Positions 1-5,694 of a stretch of 6,148 nucleotides of DNA are shown one piece after another. The notes under the pieces are model-generated. The model was not told the origin of the DNA. It searched no databases and saw only the letters and a list, made by a program, of their open reading frames with translations. Numbering within the stretch: the first letter of the stretch is position 1; the number at the start of each line of letters is the position of its first letter. Source of the DNA: Thermoleophilia bacterium (GTDB lineage Bacteria > Actinomycetota > Thermoleophilia > Gaiellales > Gaiellaceae). Both the position numbers and the translations under genes were made by a program. The stretch is taken from the NCBI GenBank assembly GCA_025936595.1, contig JAICTB010000142.1, forward strand, positions 1 through 6,148, in the 5' to 3' direction.

Positions 1-1
1 C

Positions 2-448
2 GTCAAATCCTGGAACCGCCTGCACGAGTGCATCGACGATGCCCGTGCGGCGCTGGACGCGGTCGCGGCCGAGCGGGTACTGCTCGTCGGCTTCTCGATG
101 GGTGGAGCGGTTTCGATCTCGTGCGCCGCGGACGCGCGGGTTGTCGGCGTGCTCGGGCTCTCACCGTGGATCCCCGACCGGCTGCCGGTCGAGCCGCTGC
201 GTGGGAAGCGGCTGCGGGTCCTGCACGGCTCACTCGACCGGGCGTTGCCGGGGATCCCGGGCGTCGCTCCGTCTCTCGCGCGGCGTGGCTTCGAGCGGGC
301 GCGCGCGATCGGCGTCGATGGTGAGCTGACGGTCATTCCCGGCGCTCTGCACGGCTTCGCAGTACGAGCGAGAAACGGGCGGCCGATCCCGCTCCCGCGG
401 GCGCGCCGCTTCCTGAGGCTCTCCGCGGAGGAGATCCGCCGCCTGTAA
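2..448 (+). CDS. Alpha/beta hydrolase fold protein (5' partial)
   Basis: This is the C-terminal 148 residues of an alpha/beta hydrolase; the start lies outside the window and the TAA stop is at 446-448. The visible part opens in the helix before the nucleophile elbow. GFSMGG (residues 30-35 of the fragment) is a classic G-x-S-x-G elbow with Ser32 as the likely nucleophile. VLHGSLDRALP places Asp79 after the strand that normally carries the acidic triad residue, and PGALHGF places His117 where the catalytic His is expected. All three triad positions are therefore present. The substrate cannot be read from the sequence; the family includes esterases, lipases and serine hydrolases. The next gene starts about 30 nt downstream on the same strand, so co-transcription is plausible, but no functional link to the redox genes is evident. 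Confidence 0.85.
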   Translation, partial: VKSWNRLHECIDDARAALDAVAAERVLLVGFSMGGAVSISCAADARVVGVLGLSPWIPDRLPVEPLRGKRLRVLHGSLDRALPGIPGVAPSLARRGFERARAIGVDGELTVIPGALHGFAVRARNGRPIPLPRARRFLRLSAEEIRRL

Positions 449-478
449 CAAGCCGTACGCTCTTGTGTCTTGGCTCGC

Positions 479-1162
479 ATGAGCGACGACTCGCGTCCCT
501 ACGGCCGCCGCGCGTTTCTCGGCCTGCTCGGCGGCGGGCTGACCTCGCTGCTCTGGGCAGGACCCGCCGCGCGCGTCTTCGCACCCGTCACGTCGCAGTT
601 CTCGCAGCTCGCCGCGAATCTCCTGCCCGTCGGCGGCTGGCGGATCTACACGATCTCCGGCTCGATGCCGCTGTTCGACGAGCGCATCTGGCGGCTCGAG
701 ATCGGCGGGCTCGTCCGCAAGCCGGTCAGCCTCACCTACGCGCAGTTGCGAGCGCTGCCGCGCGCCGAGCAGGTCAGCGACTTCCACTGTGTGACCGGCT
801 GGTCCGTGAAGAACGTGCGCTGGGCCGGCGTTCGCTTCCGCGACCTGCTCGCGCTCGCGCAGCCGCTGCCCTCTGCGCACGCGATCCGCTTCGTCTCGAT
901 GGAGCAGCCGTACGTCGACTCGCTGACGCTCGACCAGGCGCTCCTTCCCGACGTCATGCTCGCGCACGAGCTCGACGGCAGCGCGCTCTCGCGCCCGCAT
1001 GGCGCACCCGCGCGCGTCGTGATGCCCGAGATGTACGGCTACAAGGGCGTGAAGTGGCTGATGCGGATGGAGCTCGTCGCGCGCGAGCCGACGGGGTACT
1101 GGGAGGGGCTCGGCTACGACCAGGACGCGTGGGTCGGAAGGTCGAATGGCTACGGCTCCTAG
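479..1162 (+). CDS. Tat-exported sulfite-oxidase-fold molybdopterin oxidoreductase
   Basis: The 227-residue protein matches the sulfite oxidase/MsrP (YedY) molybdopterin-binding fold (Pfam Oxidored_molyb, COG2041). A twin-arginine signal lies at the N-terminus (R10-R11-A-F-L, then a Gly/Leu-rich stretch), implying export folded with its cofactor. The block SDFHCVTGWSV contains Cys104, the expected cysteine ligand of molybdenum. HGAPARVVMPEMYGYKGVKW (residues 174-193) is the conserved second half of the domain. No dimerisation domain follows, so it is the short form, smaller than E. coli MsrP. The substrate is unknown; sulfite, sulfoxides and other oxyanions are possible. No Shine-Dalgarno sequence is visible. 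ATG 479 was chosen, but TTG 470 in the same frame would add three residues; both retain the Tat motif. Its 3' end overlaps the cytochrome b gene by 17 nt, which suggests translational coupling and that the two proteins work together. Confidence 0.9.
   Translation: MSDDSRPYGRRAFLGLLGGGLTSLLWAGPAARVFAPVTSQFSQLAANLLPVGGWRIYTISGSMPLFDERIWRLEIGGLVRKPVSLTYAQLRALPRAEQVSDFHCVTGWSVKNVRWAGVRFRDLLALAQPLPSAHAIRFVSMEQPYVDSLTLDQALLPDVMLAHELDGSALSRPHGAPARVVMPEMYGYKGVKWLMRMELVAREPTGYWEGLGYDQDAWVGRSNGYGS
1136..1141 (+). promoter_or_regulatory. Ribosome binding site for the cytochrome b gene
   Basis: GGAAGG lies 4 nt before ATG 1146, inside the coding sequence of the preceding molybdoenzyme gene. It fixes the start within the 17-nt overlap and supports coupled translation of the two subunits. 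Confidence 0.6.
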
Positions 1163-1799
1163 GCGGCTCGCGCGGTTCACGCGCACCGAGCGCGCGGTGC
1201 ACTGGGTGCACGCTTCGGCGTTCATGATCCTGCTCGGCTCGGGCCTCTGTCTCTACCTGCCGAGCCTTGCCGAGATGGTCGGACGCCGTCCGCTCGTGAA
1301 GGCGATTCACATCTACACAGCGGTCGCCTGGGCGGTTGCGCTGCTCCTCGTCGTCGTGGCGGGCGACCGGCGCTCGCTCGTTCGCACGGCGCGCGAGATC
1401 GATCGTTTCGACGCGGACGACCGCGCGTGGCTCCGGCGCCGCCGTGCGCCGCAGGGGCGGCTGAACGCGGGGCAAAAGCTGAACGCGGTGATCACCGCCG
1501 CATTCGCCGTGCTCTTCGTCGTCACCGGGTTCTTCCTCTGGTACGGCGAGCGCAACACGCGTTTCCGCCTGCCGGCGGCGCTGCTCGTGCACGACTGGCT
1601 GATGTACGTCTCGTTCATCCTCTTCGTCGGCCACCTCTTCCTGACGCTCGTCTATCCGAAGACGCGGCACTCGCTGAACGGCATGACGCACGGCTGGGTG
1701 GAGGAGGACTGGGCGCGCGCACATCACGGCAAGTGGGTAGAAGAGATGTCGCAATGGCACGAAGGCGAGATCTCACCCACCGCGGCGTCGAGAAGCTGA
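1146..1799 (+). CDS. Formate dehydrogenase gamma-like cytochrome b subunit
   Basis: This 217-residue integral membrane protein has four predicted helices, at about residues 17-38, 53-72, 112-133 and 150-170. Histidines fall where E. coli FdnI has its heme ligands: His19 or His22 in helix 1, His55 in helix 2, and His149 and His163 around helix 4, the last pair 14 residues apart as in FdnI (155/169). The loop RLNAGQKLN keeps Asn107, Gly109 and Gln110, equivalent to FdnI Asn110/Gly112/Gln113, which with the last His form the menaquinone site. The C-terminal GMTHGWVEEDWARAHHGKW is also typical of FdnI-type subunits. It should hold two b hemes and carry electrons between the quinone pool and an extracytoplasmic partner. 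No formate dehydrogenase alpha or beta subunit is in the window. The overlapping upstream molybdoenzyme is the obvious partner, although a distant FDH cannot be excluded. Confidence 0.88.
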   Translation: MATAPRRLARFTRTERAVHWVHASAFMILLGSGLCLYLPSLAEMVGRRPLVKAIHIYTAVAWAVALLLVVVAGDRRSLVRTAREIDRFDADDRAWLRRRRAPQGRLNAGQKLNAVITAAFAVLFVVTGFFLWYGERNTRFRLPAALLVHDWLMYVSFILFVGHLFLTLVYPKTRHSLNGMTHGWVEEDWARAHHGKWVEEMSQWHEGEISPTAASRS

Positions 1800-1945
1800 G
1801 CGAGCGCGAGCGCAACGTCGGCCTCGAATCCGACGACGAGGCGGCTCGCTGGCTCGACGAGCACGATCCGAAGCCGCCGCCCGCGGTGCCGAAGCGCGCG
1901 TCGAAGAACAAGGCGCTGCACCGCTGGAACCGCCGCGACGACTGA
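1754..1945 (+). CDS. Small charged hypothetical protein, 63 aa
   Basis: The frame runs ATG 1754 to TGA 1943-1945 and overlaps the end of the cytochrome b gene by 46 nt. The product is very hydrophilic and rich in Arg, Lys, Asp and Glu. It has an N-terminal RRRDLTHRGVEKLSERERNVG segment likely to be helical, a run DEHDPKPPPAVPKR, and a basic tail ending LHRWNRRDD. There is no signal peptide, membrane segment or Cys. Third codon positions stay strongly G/C after the overlap ends, as in the neighbouring genes, which supports real coding. A weak purine-rich stretch (AGAAGAGA) precedes the start. I do not recognise the family. Its position suggests a soluble accessory or assembly factor for the redox pair, but that is inference. 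Confidence 0.6.
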   Translation: MARRRDLTHRGVEKLSERERNVGLESDDEAARWLDEHDPKPPPAVPKRASKNKALHRWNRRDD

Positions 1946-2020
1946 GCGCCCACGCGAATTACCTGCCGCTTACACGACCCGCACAAATCGGTAGAAGGTC
2001 GCGGGAAGGAAGGAATCTGG

Positions 2021-2074
2021 CGCGGCCTGGGTCGCCGGCGGTTCTAGGGGAGAGCGCCGGCGGCCCGGGCTTCG
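2021..2074 (+). terminator. Long hairpin after the redox operon (possible terminator)
   Basis: Positions 2024-2040 pair continuously with 2055-2071, giving 17 pairs around a 14-nt loop (2041-2054). After one mismatch, 2021-2022 pair with 2073-2074. Three pairs (2024/2071, 2028/2067, 2032/2063) are G-U on the plus strand and would be A-C mismatches on the minus strand, so the stem favours a plus-strand RNA. It lies 75 nt beyond the last plus-strand stop. No U-run follows, so it is not a canonical intrinsic terminator. It may be a U-less terminator, an RNA 3'-end stabiliser or part of a structured RNA. Confidence 0.45.
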
Positions 2075-2077
2075 GCT

Positions 2078-2108
2078 CATGCCGGAGCCCGCTCGGGGCT
2101 CCGGCATG
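2078..2108. terminator. Perfect 13-bp hairpin (possible bidirectional terminator)
   Basis: The left arm CATGCCGGAGCCC (2078-2090) is the exact reverse complement of 2096-2108, around the 5-nt loop GCTCG. It begins 4 nt after the 2021-2074 structure. Being perfect, it folds equally on either strand, which would suit a terminator between converging units. There is no T-run on either side, so the terminator call is tentative. Confidence 0.45.
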
Positions 2109-2290
2109 GCGCGTGGCGTCGGATCCCGAGGCCGCCGCGGGGAGAGGGGCGGACGGCCCGTTACCCGACGTCTCTCATCTATCCGAAACGCGCGTCGCGC
2201 GAACGTCGCTATTGACCGCGAAGTCACGTCCCGGCGGCAGTCTCGAGGGCTGCCCGTATCAGATCGTAAGGAAACGCCGTTGTTCCGACA

Positions 2291-2392
2291 CGAAGCAGGT
2301 AGCGCCGCTGCTCACGGTCGAAGGCACTTCAACGGACGGACGCCGCACAGGTGCCAAAGGCGGCCCGTCGACCGGGAGCAGCGGCAGCTTCG
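2291..2392 (+). other. Extended stem-loop, candidate structured RNA element
   Basis: The stem pairs 2301-2313 with 2376-2389 (A2386 bulged). After one A/G mismatch, 2315-2321 pair with 2368-2374. An inner arm joins 2323-2329 to 2349-2355. CGAAG (2291-2295) can alternatively pair with CTTCG (2388-2392). The main stem is thus about 20 pairs with one bulge and one mismatch. The inner arm contains a T/G pair that is G-U only on the plus strand, a weak strand hint. It matches no RNA family I can name; RNase P RNA, tmRNA and SRP RNA signatures were looked for and not found. The strand assignment is tentative. Confidence 0.4.
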
Positions 2393-2408
2393 ATTACTCC
2401 GGGGAAGC

Positions 2409-2474
2409 CGACGGCGGCGCGCAAACGGGGGATCGGTTGCCGCCAGTCCCAGCCGCAGGACGCGCCGCCGGTCG
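2409..2474 (+). other. Second stem-loop before antisense selC
   Basis: CGGCGGCGCG (2412-2421) is the exact reverse complement of 2461-2470. With G2471 bulged, 2409-2411 also pair with 2472-2474, giving 13 pairs. A nested arm joins GGGA (2429-2432) to TCCC (2447-2450), followed by a G-U on the plus strand. It lies 54 nt from the 3' end of selC and 17 nt from the preceding stem-loop, so the two may form one RNA domain. G+C-rich composition makes short repeats likely by chance, hence the modest confidence. Confidence 0.3.
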
Positions 2475-2527
2475 CTCTATCGGCTGCTCCGCGCGATTGC
2501 TTGACCCCGGCGGAGGCGGGTGGCTTA

Positions 2528-2619
2528 CGGAGCGGCCCCGGAGTCGAACCGAGCCAGCCTGGGGTTGCCAGACCTGACGAGTTTTGAAGACCCGCTGGGG
2601 CACCGGCCCCCGCCGCTCC
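2528..2619 (-). tRNA. selC: tRNA-Sec (anticodon UCA)
   Basis: This 92-nt gene on the minus strand folds as a selenocysteine tRNA. The acceptor stem has 8 pairs (2612-2619 with 2529-2536, GGAGCGGC/GCCGCTCC) and the discriminator base is G2528. The D arm is GGGGC-CGGU-GCCCC. The anticodon arm is CGGGU-CUUCAAA-ACUCG with anticodon UCA, which reads UGA. A long extra arm pairs GUCUGG with CCAGGC around CAACC. The T arm is 5 pairs around UUCGACU. An 8-pair acceptor plus 5-pair T stem is the bacterial tRNA-Sec hallmark recognised by SelA and SelB. CCA is not encoded. It lies 96 nt downstream of selB in the same orientation with no clear promoter between them, so it is probably co-transcribed and processed from the operon RNA. 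Confidence 0.97.
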
Positions 2620-2655
2620 ACGAATCGCTGATCGTAGAGCGAAGCGGCGGGGGCC
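2605..2655 (-). repeat. Inverted repeat between selC leader and tRNA 5' end
   Basis: AGCGGCGGGGGCC at 2643-2655 is the exact reverse complement of 2605-2617, which is nucleotides 3-15 of tRNA-Sec. On the transcript (minus strand) the upstream copy lies in the 5' leader of the pre-tRNA. The pairing continues with 2638-2642 against 2625-2629 after a 7-nt bulge, leaving an 8-nt loop (2630-2637). The structure would tie up most of the 5' strand of the acceptor stem and the 5' half of the D arm. It could be a selB terminator, a tRNA-folding switch or a processing signal. Confidence 0.7.
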
Positions 2656-2715
2656 TCGGAGATACCCGCTGCCGTCGAGGTTCTGAGCACCATGGGCGCG
2701 TGTGTTCGCGAGACC

Positions 2716-4413
2716 CTAACGGCGCGGCCGCCGCTGGACACGCACGTCGCCCCGTCGGAGCGTCAACCCGTCGGCGTCGTAGCGCTCGAGCAGGAGCTGC
2801 GCTGTACGGCGGCCGATCCCGAGCGCGTCGCGGAACGCGGCGATCGTGATCGGGTCGAGGTACGCGAGCGTCTCGCGACCGCGCTCGTATAGCGCCTCGG
2901 AGACGGCAAAGCCGTCGCCGACGCGGCGCAGCCGACCCTCGTCCTCGAGAAAGGCGGCAAGCTGCTTGTCGCCCACCTTTGCGATCTCCTCCGTTGCGAG
3001 CTGCGCGAGGAGCGCAGCCGCCGCGTCCTCGCGCGCGCCGAGCCCCGCCGTCGCGCCGGGAAGAAATGCCTTCGCGCCGCGCCGCTCCACCTCGAGGAGA
3101 TTCAACACGTGTTGCGTCCACGGCTCGTTCGGCAACAGCTCCGCGAGGGGCAGGCCCGGATCGAGCGGAGTCGACGCTGCTCGAGCCGCGAGTCGCTCGC
3201 GCACGTCGCGCCGGAGCGTTTCGAGCCATTCCTCGGAGAAGTGATGCTCGCCCGCCGACCGCACCGCCGCAAGCCCCTGCGCGAGCTGCGCGGGCGGCAG
3301 GAGGGCGCGCGCCTGGAGCTCCACGCCCGTGACCGGCTCGTGCACGAGCGCGCGAACGATCTCCTCCGGCGTGCCGGTGTCCAGCGTCGCGAGCCGCGAC
3401 GGCTCGAGCCCGCGCACCGGTGCCGGGTCGAGCACGACCCCGCCGCCGACGGTCGTGCTCGTCCGCAGGACGACGCGGTCGCCGCGCGCGGCGACGACAG
3501 GGTCGCGCAGCCGCAGCTGCGCGTAGTCGCCGTCCCGGACCACGCGGCCCGCCACGGCCTTCGTCCCCACGTGCACGGTCACGTCGGCCGGGATGTCCGC
3601 GAGCGGCTCGAGCCGCACGTCGAGCCGGTAGGAGAGGGGGTAGTGGCCGGAGGCGACGAGCACATCCCCGCGTGCCAGCTCGCGCCGTTCCACCGTGGGC
3701 AGGTTGACGGCGACGCGCTGGCCGGCCTCCGCCCGCTCCACCGCCGTGTCGTGCACCTGCACCGAGCGCACGCGCACCGTTTCGCCCGTGGGCTCGGAGC
3801 GGAGGACGTCCCCCGCGGCGATCGTCCCCGACCAGAGCGTTCCCGTCGCGATCGTCCCGACGCCCTGCAGGGTGAACACGCGATCGACGTAGAGGCGTGT
3901 GGCGGCAGAGGTGTCGCGCGGCTCGGCCGGCACACGCGCGAGCGCCGCGCGGAGCTCGTCGAGCCCCGCGCCGGTCTTCGCCGACACCGCGACGACCTCT
4001 GCAGCAGGAACGAGCTCGTGCGCTTCGTCGATCGCGAGCTCCAGCGTCTCCGCATCGACTGCGTCGCATTTCGTCACGGCGACAACGCCGCGCTCGACGC
4101 CCAGCAGACGCAGCACCGCGAGATGCTCGAGCGTCTGCGGACGCGCGCCCTCCTGTGCGTCGATCACGAGGAGGAAGAGGTCGATGCCGGTCGCGCCGGC
4201 GATCATCGTGCGCACGAACCGCTCATGGCCCGGCACGTCGACGAGCGAGAGCCGGCGGCCGTCGGCCAGCTCGAGCGGGGCGTAGCCGAGGTCGATCGAG
4301 ATGCCGCGCTTCTGCTCCTCGGGCAGGCGGTCGGTGTTCTTGCCGGTGAGTGCGCGCACGAGCCACGTCTTGCCGTGGTCGATGTGGCCGGCGGTGCCGA
4401 CCGTCAGTGGCAA
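2716..4413 (-). CDS. selB: Selenocysteine-specific elongation factor SelB
   Basis: SelB is the GTPase that delivers Sec-tRNA-Sec to the ribosome at UGA codons followed by a SECIS hairpin. The 565-residue product, slightly shorter than E. coli SelB, has all G motifs: GHIDHGKT (9-16), KRGISIDLG (35-43), DVPGH (59-63), TKCD (114-117) and SAK (144-146). EF-Tu-like beta-barrel domains follow (YVDRVFTLQGVGTIATGTL onward). The C-terminal third is a winged-helix array ending AYLDPITIAAFRDALGIGRRTAQ...GLTLRRGD, characteristic of the SECIS-binding end. The start is placed at TTG 4413-4411, four residues before VGTAGHIDHGKT, with GAGG 4 nt upstream. Open frame continues upstream but overlaps selA and shows no SelB similarity. 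It overlaps the selA stop by 10 nt, implying translational coupling. Confidence 0.96.
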   Translation of the reverse strand: MPLTVGTAGHIDHGKTWLVRALTGKNTDRLPEEQKRGISIDLGYAPLELADGRRLSLVDVPGHERFVRTMIAGATGIDLFLLVIDAQEGARPQTLEHLAVLRLLGVERGVVAVTKCDAVDAETLELAIDEAHELVPAAEVVAVSAKTGAGLDELRAALARVPAEPRDTSAATRLYVDRVFTLQGVGTIATGTLWSGTIAAGDVLRSEPTGETVRVRSVQVHDTAVERAEAGQRVAVNLPTVERRELARGDVLVASGHYPLSYRLDVRLEPLADIPADVTVHVGTKAVAGRVVRDGDYAQLRLRDPVVAARGDRVVLRTSTTVGGGVVLDPAPVRGLEPSRLATLDTGTPEEIVRALVHEPVTGVELQARALLPPAQLAQGLAAVRSAGEHHFSEEWLETLRRDVRERLAARAASTPLDPGLPLAELLPNEPWTQHVLNLLEVERRGAKAFLPGATAGLGAREDAAAALLAQLATEEIAKVGDKQLAAFLEDEGRLRRVGDGFAVSEALYERGRETLAYLDPITIAAFRDALGIGRRTAQLLLERYDADGLTLRRGDVRVQRRPRR

Positions 4414-5690
4414 CGCGCCTCGCTCACCGCCGCGGCGACCTCGTCGAGCTCGTCGTCGGCGAGCGTGCGGCAGTCGAGGAGGAGGCGGCCGTCTCGCACG
4501 ATCCCGACGACCGGCGGGTCGTGCGCGCGCAGCGGCCCGGCCAGCGACTCCTCGATCGCGCACGCGAACGACGGCAGCTCCGCGAGCGGAAGCGCGCCGC
4601 CGCCGACCCGCGACACGGTCTCCTCTACCTCGCCGCCCGTTGCGGCGGCGAGCCGCGCGGCACGTGCGCGAACACTCGCGGCGTCCGCGTGCATCATCCG
4701 CAGCACGGGGATCTCGCGCATCGCCCGTGCGGGATCGAGGTAGAGCTGCAGCGTTCCCTCGAGGGCGGCGAGTGAAAGCTTGTCGATCCGCAGCGCGCGG
4801 TGCAGCGGATGGCGTCGGAGCTTCTCGACGAGGTCCGCGCGACCGGCGACGATGCCCGCCTGCGGGCCGCCGAGCAGCTTGTCGCCGCTGAAGCACACGA
4901 GGTCGGCGCCGGCGGCGAGCGAGGCGCGAACCGTCGGCTCGTCGAACACGTCGAGCAGCGCCCCGGAGCCGAGATCGTCGAGGAGCGGAATGTCGTGCGC
5001 GCGCGCGGCCGCGACGACCTCCTCGAGCGGGGGCAGCTCCGTGAAGCCCACGACGCGGAAGTTCGACTGGTGCACGCGCAGGACGAGTGCCGTCTCCGGC
5101 CGCGCCGACTGCTCGTAGTCGGCAGCGCGCGTCCGGTTCGTCGTCCCGACCTCGACGAGCGTGGCCCCGGAACGCGCGAGCACGTCCGGGATGCGGAACC
5201 CGTCGCCGATCTCGATCAGCTCGCCGCGGGACACGAGTACCTCGCGACCCTCCGCGAGCGCCGCGAGCGCGAGCAGCATGGCGCCCGCGTTGTTGTTGAC
5301 GACGATCGCGCTCTCCGCGTCGGTCAGGCGGCCGAAGATGCCGGCGACGTGATCCTGACGCGAGCCGCGCTCGCCGGCGGCGAGGTCGTATTCCAGATTC
5401 GAGTAGCCGCGGGCGGTCTCTGCGATGCGGTCCAGGGCGGCCGCGGCGAGCGGCGCGCGTCCGAGATTCGTATGCACGATCACGCCGGTCGCGTTGAGGA
5501 CGCGCCGGAACGCCGGACGGCGGGCCGATGCGAGCTCCGAGGCGAACGCCGCGCCGAGATCGCCGGGATCGCGGCCTGCGCGGATCTGCTCGCGCGCGCG
5601 GTCGATCACCGAGCGAGCGGCCGCAACGGCGAGGGGGTCGCTCGAGACCCGCGCGAGCTCGTCCACCGACGGCAGGTCCCTGAGCTCCAC
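4404..5690 (-). CDS. selA: L-seryl-tRNA(Sec) selenium transferase (selenocysteine synthase)
   Basis: SelA is the PLP enzyme that converts Ser-tRNA-Sec to Sec-tRNA-Sec using selenophosphate. The 428-residue protein is somewhat shorter than E. coli SelA. Visible family blocks are RDLPSVDEL at the N-terminus, NATGVIVHTNLGRAPL (66-81), GERGSRQDHV (106-115), VVNNNAGAMLLAL (130-142), SRGELIEIGDGFRIPD (154-169), HQSNFRVVGF (207-216), DDLGSGAL (238-245) and SGDKLLGGPQAGI (268-280). Lys271 is the expected PLP lysine. The start is GTG 5690-5688. The upstream gene's stop provides the AGGAG sequence, but only 1 nt before this GTG. GTG 5666 is an alternative, yet the family-typical RDLPSVDEL favours the longer form. 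It sits 4 nt after the LOG-family stop and overlaps selB by 10 nt. Confidence 0.96.
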   Translation of the reverse strand: MELRDLPSVDELARVSSDPLAVAAARSVIDRAREQIRAGRDPGDLGAAFASELASARRPAFRRVLNATGVIVHTNLGRAPLAAAALDRIAETARGYSNLEYDLAAGERGSRQDHVAGIFGRLTDAESAIVVNNNAGAMLLALAALAEGREVLVSRGELIEIGDGFRIPDVLARSGATLVEVGTTNRTRAADYEQSARPETALVLRVHQSNFRVVGFTELPPLEEVVAAARAHDIPLLDDLGSGALLDVFDEPTVRASLAAGADLVCFSGDKLLGGPQAGIVAGRADLVEKLRRHPLHRALRIDKLSLAALEGTLQLYLDPARAMREIPVLRMMHADAASVRARAARLAAATGGEVEETVSRVGGGALPLAELPSFACAIEESLAGPLRAHDPPVVGIVRDGRLLLDCRTLADDELDEVAAAVSEARCH

Positions 5691-5694
5691 GCTC

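Larger units (their letters stand above)
1946..2527. other. Convergent intergenic gap, no convincing gene
   Basis: This 582-bp stretch separates the end of the plus-strand redox genes from the 3' end of selC on the minus strand. Open frames exist by chance on both strands, but none has the codon bias of the flanking genes and none encodes a recognisable motif. The middle, about 2160-2330, is visibly less G+C-rich than the genes. The gap is instead dominated by inverted repeats, described separately at 2021-2074, 2078-2108, 2291-2392 and 2409-2474. No tRNA, CRISPR, transposase remnant or integrase was seen, and the 3' end of selC is not repeated in the gap. Confidence 0.7.

Noticed and set aside
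1943..2048. Possible Sec readthrough of the TGA ending the 63-aa frame, which would add about 33 codons to a TAG at 2046-2048
   Set aside because: A bacterial SECIS hairpin should start within a few nucleotides of the UGA; the nearest strong hairpin begins about 75 nt later. The extension also has no selenoprotein motif such as C-x-x-U and lacks the local codon bias.
2033..2063. Direct repeat CGCCGGCGG at 2033-2041 and 2055-2063
   Set aside because: The unit is nearly self-complementary and its two copies are the arms of the 2021-2074 hairpin, which explains them better than a separate repeat.
1946..2527. Integrated element or palindrome-ended transposon remnant at selC, a known integration hotspot; TTAC motifs occur at 1959-1962 and 1970-1973
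   Set aside because: No copy of the selC 3' end, integrase, transposase fragment or flanking direct repeat is visible. Hairpins plus a common tetranucleotide are not enough to call an IS200/IS605-type remnant.
2113..2577. 154-codon open frame on the plus strand crossing the gap and running antisense into selC
   Set aside because: Its third positions are far less G/C-biased than the real genes, its translation shows no motif or domain, and its 3' end lies inside the tRNA-Sec gene. Long chance frames are expected at this G+C content.
2525..4069. 514-codon minus-strand frame overlapping selB in another frame
   Set aside because: It is an Arg/Gly/Ala-rich out-of-frame shadow of selB that also runs through selC.
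3109..4743. 544-codon open frame on the plus strand, antisense to selB and selA
   Set aside because: It is a shadow of the opposite-strand genes: its Arg/His/Ala-rich translation has no recognisable domain, while the minus strand encodes SelB and SelA with all motifs.
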